In this document: positions 1 through 10,816 of the stretch, piece by piece
Numbering within the stretch: position 1 is the first letter of the stretch
Layout: each line of letters begins with the position of its first letter
From: Clavulina sp. PMI_390
Taxonomy: Eukaryota > Basidiomycota > Agaricomycetes > Cantharellales > Hydnaceae
Assembly (NCBI GenBank): GCA_015039315.1
Contig: WIDE01000159.1
Span: 1 to 54,736, forward strand
Direction of reading: 5' to 3'
DNA: 54,736 nt
Notes under the pieces: model-generated
The model's database searches: none
What the model was told of the DNA's origin: nothing
What the model saw: the letters and a program-made list of their open reading frames with translations, nothing else
Program-made: the position numbers and the translations under genes

Positions 1-375
1 TATGGACATGGGGTGGATAAACCTTGCAAAGGCTAATATGAATCAAGAAACTGTGGAGTGATTACGCTGAGGACATGACATAGACAACAAAGGGAAGTAA
101 TGTACTGGGGGGTGGATGGGATTGCAGGTGGTCACAGAGTTGGGATGTGTTATGGTGGGTTCAAGAAAAAGCATGCAAATTGGCGAATAATCAGGATATC
201 CTTGATATGGCTTGTTGATATGGGAGAAAAACTGAAAAGTATTAGGGTTGATAGTAGACTTGAAAAGATTGACGTAGCGAGAAAATCAAGATCTGTGAAT
301 GGGAAAGCATGAGATCTGGTGAGCATCATTCAGGATGGTTCTCGAAGGAGGTAATAAACTCACTAGCATCAGTGA
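1..375. other. No gene recognised (window edge)
   Basis: Short open frames only, none with a recognisable domain. It lies downstream of the minus-strand F-box gene and probably holds its 3' untranslated region. Confidence 0.4.
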
Positions 376-1797
376 TCAGGGCCTCGATCGACATTGATCT
401 GCGAATGGCTGGCGCGAGTACTGTGATTTGTTACAGAACTCGTATACACGCTCAGAGAGGGCCCAGCGGCTGGCACTGGTACCAGTGTTCGAGCTAGCGC
501 CTGCAATGGCAGCATAGGAAGGAAGATCACTCTCCTTCATAAAAGTGGCATTCACCGTCATCTCCACAAAGTCATCCCAGCTGCCTTCTGTACGTCCAAA
601 CACTTCCACACGCTCAAGAGTGGAAGGATAAGATGGAGGTAATGAAGACGATGACGGGGGAGCTTCCAAGGCAAGATATTCGGCCAACCGAGTTGCGATT
701 AGTGTGGAATAGGGGCTTGACGTCCCTGCGTCGCGTTCGTGCAGCCATGCGACCCCAAGACACGATTCGTCCACTACTTCGAGCTTGAGCGTCTTCAGCG
801 CCGGTAGAGACGCGCTCAGCTCTCGAGGGAGACACCGGAAGAGGAACTGGTCAAGGCTGGTAGCTTGACTGCGCTCTAGGAGTAAACTGAGGTGAATATG
901 CTCCAGGCTGGGGCTTGACATGGCTAAAATGAGCCGGGAGATGGACTCCGGGATGAAAGCGGTACATGACAGGTGAACTTTCTGCAGCTGAGGGCTTGCA
1001 CGGATGGTAGGAGGCAGCCTGTTCTTCGACAGCATGCATTGGACGTTGTTCCACGTACCCCATTGGTCGATAGTCTCGAGACTGTTCACTTCTGCGAAAG
1101 CAATTATGATGTTCGCGTTGTTAGAGCGAATATGGCGGAGGCGGGGAAGTCTGGGCATTGGAGAGAAGGGGGGAGTATCAGGAAGTGAACCCTCTTGATC
1201 TGCAGCATCGCAAACGGTAAGAGAGGTGATGGTGGGTGACCATGATTCGCACACATCAAGAAGACGGTACATTGGCAGGTCTCCCCGATAAGCCGCAACG
1301 GGAGAGTTTTTCAGACCATTCAAGATGGCACAGGCCAGGTTATGGGGTAAACGTCGCGTGCCTTCCAAGACGCAGGTATCCAGTCTAGTCAAACGCGCGA
1401 ACGCGCCTTCGACGCGTTGGAGAACCTCAGCATTATCCGCTAAGTCTTCAATAGTTTTGCGAGACCCAAAAGGCCTACTACGAGGATTCTCATGGAACTG
1501 CAGGGAAAGGTGCCTCGTGGTGGCGGCCCGCTCGCGGTTGGCGAGGAGGCCGTCGACGAAGGCCACAAATGTGGTCTTGCGCGCACGCTCCGAAGAGAAC
1601 GACAAAGACCTCCACAGAATCCTCCGAGCCTCAAAGCTGTATGACTGGGAGGTGAGAGCAAACTCCTTAAGATCAGGTAGTGGGAGATGAAGGGCGAACT
1701 CGCCCACAATCTCTGTTGGGAAGTATTGGGAGAACGGTTGAACGTTGACGTCTTTTGCGGGGGAAATGGCGTCAGCGTAGATTCTGGCGGTGCACAT
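376..1797 (-). CDS. F-box-like protein
   Basis: Probable F-box protein, a substrate-recognition subunit of an SCF ubiquitin ligase, of about 473 residues in one exon. The N-terminal 60 residues carry the F-box pattern FPTEIVGEFALHLPLPDLKE followed by a run ending in RRILWRSLSF, which matches the pattern of the F-box genes at 27227 and 31881 in this window (P-x-EI..E, DL, A-x-S-x-S..A-R-x-LW-x-SL). The rest is a leucine-rich, LRR-like region without clear repeats. The open frame extends to an ATG at 1974, but the upstream 59 residues look non-conserved, so I chose the ATG at 1797, 20 codons before the F-box. The C-terminus contains RWALSERVYEF, resembling the RWSxPPxYE end of the paralogs, where that piece sits on a separate last exon; here it is continuous. 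The substrate is unknown. Confidence 0.75.
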   Translation of the reverse strand: MCTARIYADAISPAKDVNVQPFSQYFPTEIVGEFALHLPLPDLKEFALTSQSYSFEARRILWRSLSFSSERARKTTFVAFVDGLLANRERAATTRHLSLQFHENPRSRPFGSRKTIEDLADNAEVLQRVEGAFARLTRLDTCVLEGTRRLPHNLACAILNGLKNSPVAAYRGDLPMYRLLDVCESWSPTITSLTVCDAADQEGSLPDTPPFSPMPRLPRLRHIRSNNANIIIAFAEVNSLETIDQWGTWNNVQCMLSKNRLPPTIRASPQLQKVHLSCTAFIPESISRLILAMSSPSLEHIHLSLLLERSQATSLDQFLFRCLPRELSASLPALKTLKLEVVDESCLGVAWLHERDAGTSSPYSTLIATRLAEYLALEAPPSSSSLPPSYPSTLERVEVFGRTEGSWDDFVEMTVNATFMKESDLPSYAAIAGASSNTGTSASRWALSERVYEFCNKSQYSRQPFADQCRSRP

Positions 1798-2486
1798 TGC
1801 ATCATTGCTTACATCTGGGGTCGCGTCGCCAGGCCATGGTTGGGAGAAGGGGAGGTCCAGTGACACCAGGAGGTGTATTAAGACCGAGGTCGTGTGACGT
1901 TCAATGTTGATAAGCAGCCCACGCCTCATTCCTTGCCTCGCCTGTGAACTTCTTCGACAGCACAAGTCATGCATAGAGATGAAGCATCATAATTACGTAT
2001 CTACCATGCATCTAGACAAGTGTGGAGAGGCCCCATTGAGGACGTCTAGCCACTGGCAGTAGACTAGGACTCGAAAAACACAGCCATCAGTTCGGTCCGC
2101 GAACCCCGAAAATAGAAAGGGGAGCAGACGGTCGGCGGTGATCAGAAGAGGAAAGTCTAGCCTCTATGCAGGGCCAGGTGAGTTATATTAAAGGCACTCG
2201 ACTAGACAAGATGTATGGTAGCAATGATGAAACAAGAGTAGAAAAAAAGGGGAGGGCGGAGATGATGAAGCTGGAATAAGGATAGAGTACACTGAGATCA
2301 AATTGGGGATATGAGGGAAAACCGAACCATGAGACGATTCGAGTGAAGAGACGGGGGGAATGGATTGAATAGGGGGAATCCGAAATAATGATGAAATGAG
2401 AGGCGACCGGGACGCGAGCACGAAAGCAGGGGTAATAACAGGTAGAACAGCAGCGATGAAATGTATTACAATAGGCCTCCTGTTTA
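1798..2486. other. Intergenic, no gene recognised
   Basis: Upstream of the F-box gene and downstream of the DUF6533 gene. An open frame at 2183-2983 (minus) is a shadow of the DUF6533 C-terminal exon and has no recognisable domain. Confidence 0.4.
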
Positions 2487-4647
2487 TCAGCTGGAGGTGA
2501 TACTGCGCGAAGGGGACCGAGATAACGAATCGGCATCCTCGTTTCTATCACGACGCTCATAAGCTTGTGACATGCTAAATTGAGGGGGGGTGGCACGTTC
2601 AAGGTCGACAGGCACGGTTGATGGCTGCCGCCGGCCGCTTCGTCGGGTTGATTGTGGCCGATCTGCTTGCCCCGATGTGGGAGTTTCGCAGATATCAAAA
2701 AGGATGGAAGGTCTCCGTCTCGCAACGGGTGGTGGTGGGGAGAGGGATGTTGGGGGGGAAGTCGGGATTGATGGAGGTTCGAAGTCAGGAAGCTGCAATG
2801 CTTCAAATGTTCTGTTAGATACGGGGGATGATAACGATACCCGTGCGGGTTTCCCGTGGGTTCTCTTTCGAGGACTGAGAGAGTCAGTTGGTAACATGGG
2901 GTCAGGAGAAGGCGGGCGTGGTGGTGGCGCCCAGGTCTCCACGTCAATGTCCACCTCATCAGCGTCAATATCCTCGCCATCAATATTGACTGCTAAAGAC
3001 TTTGTCACCGTGATTTGGGTGGCCATCTCGTGAAGCTCGCTGAGCCCACCACGTCCAAGGAAGCGTGGGCCTTGTGAGATAGCGTGCTGTGTTGCAGGAA
3101 CGTAACCGCGCAGATTGATTGTGATGCGGGACATAAGGCAAGACCCCAGCCCTACAAGAAGGAATGTAGGACGGAAAACAGTTGTATCCTGGCGGGGTGA
3201 AATAAAAAAGGGCAGGGAGCAATTTATCAGATATTGGAATTTCCATGGCTTCCCTTCCGCGACTTACGTTGTACTCGAAAAATGAGACAACCACTCCAAT
3301 GCGGAAGGTTGTGACGATAATATAAGCGAAGAGGCCGTCCCTAGATGGAAGAATTATCAACCAATAGGACCAGTTACGTGAAATTGGAAAACAGCTGACC
3401 TCATGATCAGCCGTGGCAGACCCCGCTGGCGCTGCCGATACAGCTTTGCAGCAGTCATAATAAACAAGACAGTTTCACAGAAGAGCTAATAATTAGTGAC
3501 AACGAGGTCAGAAAGGATACGACACCTCTATAGCCAGAATAAAGATTACCGCTGGGATCCAAACAGCCCAGTACGCATTTGGTAGAGTCCAACCAGGGGC
3601 ACAAAATTTGACGTCTGATACAACAAGCATCTTCGCTGAACGATTCCGGAGGTTTTATGAGTTTTATCTCGGGGAGCGTAGATTACGATACTCACGCATG
3701 AAGTAGGCAGAAAAAATCCCCATAACGGTGAAGGTGACGCTGTAGCATACAACTAGTAGGCCGATAAGGAACCATTTAACGGTCCATTTGTGATCATATA
3801 GTGCAAATACACGGAGGGCGATCAGAGCTGCGCGATCAAAGTGAGCATAATACGCCTTCGAATTCAACTTGGCTAGAACGCACAATTCCACTACACGTAT
3901 CCCGATTAGCAAGTGAGAATATTGCAGACGTTTAGGGACTTACTGATGCGAATAGGGCCGGGAATGCTAGGGCGGTAGCAACGAAGAGACCTTGACATCT
4001 ATCAGAAAGGATCAGTGGATGAAGTCGGAGGCAACTATGTTCTAGACGAAGAGCGTAGAGCTTACCCCTAGAGAAAAATAAAGGTGGTGTTGGATCCCGC
4101 GTTTAGTAAAGAATGCAAGCGGCCGCAATATGATTGAACTCACGCGCACGGTGAAGACAGCTACACCACTGCTTACTGTAAGAGGAGATGAGCGATCGTG
4201 CAGCATCCACCACGTCATGGTCTACTTACACAAGTTCATGCCACTTCAAGAGAACGAACAGAGAGGCTAAATGAGCAAATTGGTACCGTTGGGTAAGGGA
4301 AATGCAGAACTCACAGCAGCAGCACAGGCGTGAAGTATCGATTCTTTGCAAACGTCACATTCGATCGTCAGAGACTGGAGGCTATGAAACACCCAAGTAC
4401 CAACGTTGACTCACGAATAAGAAGAGATATATCATAAGAGAGGGGCGTGCACTCCAGATATGTTTGACCTGAGGCCAGCTCGTCAGTTATCTCTCTCCAT
4501 TGTATCATGCACTCTATGGAAATACCTCATCGCCAAAAGTAAGGGCATAGTCGTAGAAGTATAAAGCGGTACTAGCAGCTACGTGTTGACGTATTAGCTG
4601 GGTAGATTGTAGAGCTGGGAGCCTACCACGAAAATGGCATCGTACAT
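2487..4647 (-). CDS. DUF6533-domain seven-helix membrane protein
   Basis: Multi-exon membrane protein of the basidiomycete DUF6533 family (function unknown, GPCR-like topology). On the minus strand, 4590-4530 encodes the family signature YDYALTFGDEV. It splices to an exon at about 4470-4415 reading VKHIWSARPSLMIYLFLF and then to NRYFTPVLLL near 4345. Later exons are 3827-3696 (LIALRVFALYDHKWTV plus a helix), 3635-3526 (WAVWIPAVIFILAIE), 3485-3400 (ETVLFIMTAAKLYRQRQ), 3340-3268 (DGLFAYIIVTTFRIGVVVSF) and 3188-2487, which supplies a last hydrophobic stretch and a Pro/Ser/Arg-rich cytoplasmic tail of about 200 residues. Reading phases match at the four junctions from 3696 to 3188. The exons between 4345 and 3830 are not fully resolved, and the start codon is uncertain (the ATG at 4647 is a candidate), so the 5' boundary is approximate. 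Confidence 0.75.
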
Positions 4648-5550
4648 ATGCAGAGGGAGAGAATCGATATCTGGTCCTGTATCACCAAAGCCTCCTGCAA
4701 AGTCAAGCTCATGGCCCCAACCAGGAGCACCACGACCTTGCGAGTTCAACAGAGCCAGAAGGCTCAGACTAAGAGTGCAGAGCTGGCAGACCTAGGAGCA
4801 TGCGCCCAGGAAAGGGAGGGGAGGGAGTGTGGGATACAGTGCGATATGTCCCACGACATTTTCCCGACGACGGCCTGGGTGTTGCCTTGGAGTTATCACC
4901 TGGTAGACTATGGGTCAATTTCGATTCTCGAGATTTCGGAACCGTAATTATATCGGCCATGACGAGTATTACCTCCTTCTGCTCCACGTATCCAATGCTA
5001 CTTGCCAATTTTGTGATGCAGGTGTATTTTTTTGAGCTAACACACGTGGTAGTATCAGAAAAATTTTCAATACATACCGTATATGCTCATTTGATGGCCA
5101 TTCAAACGAGATCAAAAGGCTCCCCACTCACCCCAGGACGAATCGGTCATACAATTTTATGAGCCATGCCCACGCAATGTGCGCTGAGCCCTCTTCTCCG
5201 CCCACAGCAGCTCGATATTTGAAATATCTGAGGCTTCAGGACCAATCGTCGGGGGCAAAAGACCCCGATCAGAATGTTCCTAATACGCCCCTTGATGGGG
5301 TTGGTAATTTGGCGTTGTTTGGGTAGATTAATTGCCGTTCAGTGGCTGTGCGTGGCTTCCCATTCAGTTCCTATCAGATAGAGATTCGTTTTATCGTGGA
5401 TTTATCCCCCAGATCCAAACGCTCTTCAGGGCTGAACGCGTGCGTGGAGATAATGTTCAAGATTTCGAGCGCAACCAGCCAAACGGTATTGGTACCACTG
5501 TCTTACATTCTTGTAAGATAATTATAGCACGAGTCTCAAGATCTAGTTAA
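4648..5550. other. Intergenic, no gene recognised
   Basis: Region upstream of the DUF6533 gene and downstream of methyltransferase 1. Short open frames on both strands show no domain. The missing first exon of the DUF6533 gene could lie here. Confidence 0.35.
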
Positions 5551-6744
5551 TCATAGGGACGGAACAGGCTTTCTCGACTTCCACAACACAATCTTAGCTC
5601 GGCCGACTAGTTGGCCCTGAAGATTGGGAGGAACTCCCTCAAAGATGACCTCCCAATCTTCGGTGTTCAGTACCTTACGGTACGTCTCCACATCCACAGA
5701 GAAAGGAGGGCCGTCAAGGCGGTCACCGTCAATCTAGAAAATTATCAGAGTTAGGAGGAGAACTCCACGTTCATAGATAGGATCTAGGGACGCAATAAAG
5801 CGGTTGACATACGGGAAAGACTAGGGTAGCAAGAACACCTCCAGGCTTGATCAGTCGTTTCGCAGACTCAGCCCACTGCTCGCGAATGACAGGAGGAATA
5901 GCCACAAAGAAGCTGTTGGAGAATTAAAGAACTCAGGGAGGTTGGTGAGCTAGCAAAAGACAAGGAGGTCTTACGTGTAGTCATAAATGATGTCAAAGCC
6001 TTCCGCAGGTGCCCATGTGAAGTAGTTCTCATTCTTCACAGCCGTCGAGCCAGTTATGTCTTCCTTCGGCAATGTAGCAAGCCACCTAAAAAAAAACGTT
6101 TGTCGGTTAATCAGGAACACTAATACGGATACTGGTAACGATTGTGTGTACTTACTCCTCAGCAAGCTTGATGGCTGTTGCACTTGCATCGATACCCAAC
6201 GCCTCGTAGCCAGCCTTAGCGAACAGCACGACATCATCTCCCTAAATCGGTCGAGGCGGGACGTACATACGGATTCAGCCATCTGAGCGTGAGCGCGATT
6301 CTGAACTGGGATGGGCTCATCGTGACTCACCTTGCCACAACCAGGAACAAGAGCCTTGCCACTTCGAGGGAACCCATCAATATTTTGGGAGAGAATCATG
6401 TCGATCGGGGCATTAATGCGACGCCAAGTCCATGGTGTAGCTCCTAATGGAGAAATACAAATGCAGAGCGTCCGTCAGAGTCACTCGGACAGGCTCACTT
6501 CAAGTGGACTCGTCGTACCTTCCTTCCTAGATTAGCCACTCAAGGCGTCAGCAGCCTGCATTTAAGACTAGATAGTATTCAACAAGTGGACACACCATGT
6601 TTGCTCCCAGCCTTCGGTGTTGATGGCTTTTGACACGTCTGTCGTGTCACGCCCACCATCGTGCTGCGCCATGATTTCTTGAGCACGAAGGAAGACCTTC
6701 TTGTGTGCCTCATTCGAAGTGAGAGATGCAGCTGCGGAAGACAT
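5551..6744 (-). CDS. Thiol/halide S-methyltransferase (TPMT/HOL family), copy 1
   Basis: SAM-dependent methyltransferase of the TPMT/thiol-halide methyltransferase family, 249 residues after splicing seven exons: 6744-6596, an 8-base microexon 6526-6519, 6443-6331, 6241-6156, 6085-5975, 5912-5813 and 5733-5551. Every junction is GT...AG and keeps frame. The microexon completes the family motif W-K-E-G-A-T-P-W near residue 50. Motif I is VPGCGKG spliced to DDVVLFAKAGYEALGIDAS, the SAM-binding loop and acidic strand end. DIIYDYTFF and the KPGGVL loop follow. Enzymes of this family methylate thiols or halides in the cytosol; the substrate is not readable here. The ATG at 6744 follows a TATA box by 131 bases. 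It is a tandem paralog of the gene at 10817-11894 and has one extra intron (5812-5734). The start at 6744 is preferred over an in-frame ATG at 6957, whose extra residues look non-conserved. Confidence 0.9.
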
Positions 6745-6874
6745 GATGGCTCTTGTGTTGGCGAAGGAAGAAATGAGGACTCGAGACTCGGGAGTCGAAA
6801 GTAGCCTTTGCCGGTGCTTCACTCCGATGTGGTTCAGGGAGGGTTTAGGTACACCATGACCCCGCACCGAGAGT

Positions 6875-6882
6875 CTTATAAG
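6875..6882 (-). promoter_or_regulatory. TATA box of methyltransferase copy 1
   Basis: Palindromic CTTATAAG, 131 bases upstream of the ATG. The same octamer lies 88 bases upstream of the paralog's ATG. The retroinsertion begins about 108 bases further upstream. Confidence 0.5.
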
Positions 6883-6973
6883 GCTGGTAGGACGAATTGC
6901 GGTCAGTTTGCTGACACAGCTACGTTTAGCTGTACTCGGTGCGTTGATCGCCGCCAAGCGGGCGTGGTCATCG

Positions 6974-6983
6974 GACTCGGGGA

Positions 6984-6989
<6 letters not shown>
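6974..6989. repeat. Target-site duplication, left copy (16 bp)
   Basis: The 16 bases GACTCGGGGATTTCTC directly abut the poly(T) end of the insertion and recur exactly at 10662-10677. The flanking bases differ (G versus C before, T versus A after), so the duplication ends are sharp. Confidence 0.85.
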
Positions 6990-7015
<26 letters not shown>

Positions 7016-7016
7016 T
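6990..7016 (-). repeat. Poly(A) tail of the retroinsertion
   Basis: Twenty-seven uninterrupted T on the plus strand, that is a poly(A) tail on the minus strand, immediately next to the target-site duplication. It marks the 3' end of a reverse-transcribed element read right to left. Its purity suggests a recent insertion. Confidence 0.85.
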
Positions 7017-7233
7017 GGATGAGCCTGCGCTATGCGCATCCCAGGTCGCTTTCGCAGTTTGGGGAGGTATGTGGCACTTTAGGTGCCACCCTACGGCTTG
7101 GGTGGTTGCGGGCAGTGCCCGTAGAGGTGCATAGATGTAGATTAAGCTTAATATATAGACCAACCCTTGTTATCCACGGGGAAATGCCCTTCGGCACGCG
7201 ACGTTGGAAAGTCACAGTGTGGGGATTCATCAT

Positions 7234-7764
7234 TCACATGCCTCCTTGGCCGAGGCCTCGGAAGCGCGGAATGACGAGACCCACTAAAACCCCGGGCTGC
7301 CTGAGCCAGTCTGGCGGCAGGCGAGCTTCATTGTGGAGCACTCCGCTCCATGTGCTCGTGACGACATCTCGGGAGAGAGCCTTGTTCCCGTATTTTACTC
7401 TATTGGTTAGTCTTTGGTCGTCTGATAGCCTCTGGTTGAGGACTCTTGCTAGGGCTCCAACGGCTTCTCGTCTAGTGACTCTGTGTGGTTGGTCTCCCTC
7501 ACCGTCGTCTCTTCCAATCACTCTTGCATTTCTGAATTTCCATATTATAAAGGCAGCTTCTGTGGCCACTATGTTATACAGGCGAGCGGCTCCACGTCTT
7601 GGGCCGCCATTCCTAGCCTTGAATTCTGCAAATACTGATGTCAATACGTCTACAGTATGTGCTTCTCTAGGCCATTCAACCGCCTTCTCCCTCAGGAGCC
7701 TCCGAACTGCCGGCACTTGTGGGCATGTGAGGAGCACATTGGTCCATCGTCTCGAGTTCTCCAC
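7234..7764 (-). pseudogene. Non-LTR retrotransposon polyprotein, C-terminal fragment
   Basis: A 176-residue open frame resembling the region after RNase H in basidiomycete non-LTR retrotransposon polyproteins. It contains AAFIIWKFRNARVIG, then VTRREAVGALARVLNQRLSDD and VKYGNKAL, patterns I recognise from that protein tail (IIWK-x-RN-x-RVI ... KYG-x-KAL). No reverse transcriptase, endonuclease or RNase H domain lies upstream in frame, so it cannot be autonomous. It probably survives as part of the 3' end that the element's own machinery recognises. The family assignment is from memory of motifs, not from a search. Confidence 0.7.
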
Positions 7765-10661
7765 AATGGCAGTGTTTATAGATTTTTATCTGCAACAATC
7801 GTAGGGTCACTGTTATCAACCTCGACTTCCCCGGGAAATGCCTTACAGTACGCTTCTTTATCAGATTAGCAGTGTGGGGCTCAACCACTAACTTCGTGTT
7901 GCATTAAGCTGGAGCTTTGAGGTCTAGGTAGCAGCGCAAAGCTTTTACATGTAGTTCAAGATATGGCATGGTCATCTGCTCAAATGCATGTGACAATTGA
8001 TATCTCAATATCGTCTGATTCGTCTTACGTATAGTGGAAGTGGTGTGCTCGGGAGGCAGCATGAAAGGCTAACTGTCTCATGCTATCCAGCAGCGTCTGG
8101 GCCGACAGCGCTGCGGTGACCTAGTTTCTGGATAGCAGCGTATAATAGAAAGTCGTAGTCCTGGCATTCTGGAGTATCCGAGAAGTGGCAAGGAGTCTAG
8201 CATCTATGAGCCAGTGCAGGAGTATACGGTTCATCAAATAAGGGACGGACTCAAAGAGGTATGCTGCACAGTAGCACTCTGAATCATTGCCGCACATCCG
8301 TCTGAATCAATCAAGACGAAATCGAGTGCAGCTGAGCAGTGTCGAGTTATGGTCACGATGGGCGCGCGAAAGTCCTCAAGCGGCATGGCATTTGCTCGCA
8401 TGAGCGGGTCCCTACTGTCGGTGGATATGTCTATTATATTGTCCACAACCCCGCTGCATAGCCGCGCCTCTAGTTGCTGGCCAGAGTTCTCTGTCGAATC
8501 ATCTGGTAAGGCTCAATCCTTTGTACAAGCCAAGGATTAGTGGAATTAAAGTATGCATCTCACTAAGTTCAAGGTGCGTGGTAGCAGCAGGTCAAGAGCT
8601 GCGGATTGGACCTCGCTGTAGGATGAGCAGGGCATTGAGGCGGCGTCGGTCCGTAAAGTCACCAAATCACTCGAGATCGACTACTTGGTGCTGACGGCGC
8701 TATGTAAAGAGGGGGCAGGCATGATCTATACGCATAGAGGTTTTGTTGATAGTTAAGCATAACAGTTATGCTATGATGGCTCATTTGGCTCCACTTAGGG
8801 CTCAAATTACTTTCTAGGTTCGTTTGCCTACCCGACGTGAGGTCGTCCGAAACCTCACGGTTTGATGACAAGTAACTACCGATAGATGCGAAGGTAGAGA
8901 GATCAGTTATCAGGCAGTGGTGATGACCGGCTTGTCAAGAGATCGCATGGTTGGGCACGGCCAGACAGCACGAAGGACATAACAGCCACAGAAGCAGAAG
9001 AGCACGAGAGTACTTATCAGATCATCCCGTAGTCGAGAGGTCCGGGTTGAGCCCAGACCGCTTAGTAGAGGTTATACAGAGTTGTTGTGTAGCGGTGATC
9101 TGTAACGCGCATGATCTTAGTGCAATTCCGCAGTACAGAGCCGTGCAATGGCGCGAGGATAATAGCTCGAAGACAATCTGTTTTATTCGCCCGTGCTGCT
9201 TGGATGCACAGCTGCAAGAGAGATAGGAGATGGGGTCATGGAACTGGCTGAGGCAGAGAGTAATAGCATTGACGAGGCATCACAACAGCGCCATGACAAT
9301 AAGAGAGCGCAGACAGTTGCGGGAAGCGATGATACCCAGAATAATGCTATTGGGATCGTGGCCCTGTGTTCTCCCTCTCAAGTCATATTGCTAGTGGCTG
9401 TGCAGCCTTCATCAATGGAACAATCCTTACTTCCGAGCGCATCTGCTGGTCTAGCCGTATCAACAAGCTAGACGCTACGGCATGTCAAGTGTAATTGGTC
9501 TGTCTACCTAGATTTGCGGAGGTATCGGCATGAAAGATTGCATTCGGCATTCCGCAATATAGGTTCTGGAAAGGTAGCCGGATTAGGTCGTTTGAGGCAC
9601 TGATCAGCGCAGTTCTCTAACTGGGTTTCCAGGCAACAGTACTCGGGTTGTAGCTTCAGACAAAGCGTATGCGTATCCAGGTGGTACAATTGCCTCGAGC
9701 AGGTCGCAGAGAGCGTCCTTTGGGGACAGAAGCTTGCCAAGCACGCAATAATTGTATTTGTAACGAATGGCATAGGATAGCTAAATGTGTCACCTGCTGC
9801 AAGAACAAGGCGGGGACTCGTGATGGTGCAATGTGGCTGGATGTGGAACTGAGAGTCAGACCCCACGGCTGGGAGTGCTTGGAATTATGATGTAGATACC
9901 ATTAGCAGATCACAAGTCGATTATCAATGTAGTATTTGGTTAGGCAACTGGCTTTGCAGGGGTCCATCGTTGGTAGCGGTGGCGGGCTAAGTCATAGCGA
10001 AGGGTTTGGCCGCCTGGCTGCGTGGTGTGGGTAGGGGTTTTAGTGTGCTATGGGGCTGTGTCCCTAGAAAGTCAGCGGGTCACTTGGCCAGACTGGGACG
10101 GTAGCCAGGGCTTGGTTAGGGACTGTCTATTTCATAGTAATCTACTGGCCAGCTTGCTTCCATGCGTGATGCGAGGGTCGAGGGTCTGGGGCGTATCTGG
10201 TGGGCCGGGTTGGCGGTAGAAGTAGAGATTTCTGTAGTATTTAGGACGTGCTAGAAGGCTTGCAGCAATGCTGGGCAGATCTTAGCCAGGTTTCTGTTGT
10301 AAAGAGCGAGTGGTGGGGGATTGGGCAGGTCCGGCAGGTGATGACGTGGCATGTCGAGCGCAAACTGCTGGGCCCAGCAGCTGGTTCCAGCATGTCAGAT
10401 GGTGAACGGAAGTATTATTATCGCATTTGAGCCTCTGGCTCGTACTATCTGCGTTGTTAAAGGCGTGGAGAGTAACCACCACAGGAGTCGTTGCGCAAGC
10501 TATAGCCAATTTCTGGCTGCAGGTTTCGTGCTTCGACGAACACGAGTGGCTGGCAGCTCACTCGCGATGGCTAATCTAGCCCAGCCTCTATGGCCGCTAC
10601 CTGGCTTGCTCGTCGTTGCTGCGACTTCAGACGCCCCTGTTGTGACATGGTGGTTCTCTCC
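7765..10661. other. Noncoding interior of the retroinsertion
   Basis: No open frame above about 120 codons and no recognised protein motif, tRNA or structural repeat. The longest minus frame (9866-9504) has no known domain. By its position inside the target-site duplications this DNA came in with the insertion. Confidence 0.5.
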
Positions 10662-10677
10662 GACTCGGGGATTTCTC
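10662..10677. repeat. Target-site duplication, right copy (16 bp)
   Basis: Exact copy of 6974-6989 at the 5' boundary of the minus-oriented insertion. Confidence 0.85.
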
Positions 10678-10816
10678 ACGGTTGGAAATTGATAGCTCGT
10701 ACATGTATTTTCTTGTGATGATTTGGTACTCGTACAGATACACATTGCTTCTCAGCAGACAGCAGAAAATAATATAGCAAAGCCCAGAAAGTGACCAAAG
10801 TTTATGTTCTATGCCT

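Larger units (their letters stand above)
6990..10661 (-). mobile_element. LINE-type (non-LTR) retroinsertion, 3.67 kb, mostly noncoding
   Basis: The segment is bounded by a perfect 16-base target-site duplication and ends in a 27-base poly(A), the hallmarks of target-primed reverse transcription. The only recognisable coding part is the C-terminal, post-RNase-H region of a fungal non-LTR retrotransposon polyprotein (7764-7234, minus), followed by about 215 bases of 3' untranslated sequence. The remaining 2.9 kb (7765-10661) has no long open frame on either strand and no reverse transcriptase motifs that I can see. It could be a heavily decayed 5' part, a non-autonomous LINE derivative, or a chimera made by template switching onto another RNA. 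It sits between the two tandem methyltransferase genes. Removing it and one duplication leaves about 385 bases between them. Confidence 0.8.

Noticed and set aside
6908..7804. 298-codon plus-strand frame through the poly(T) tract
   Set aside because: Poly-Phe from the poly(T) tail and antisense LINE sequence; not a gene.
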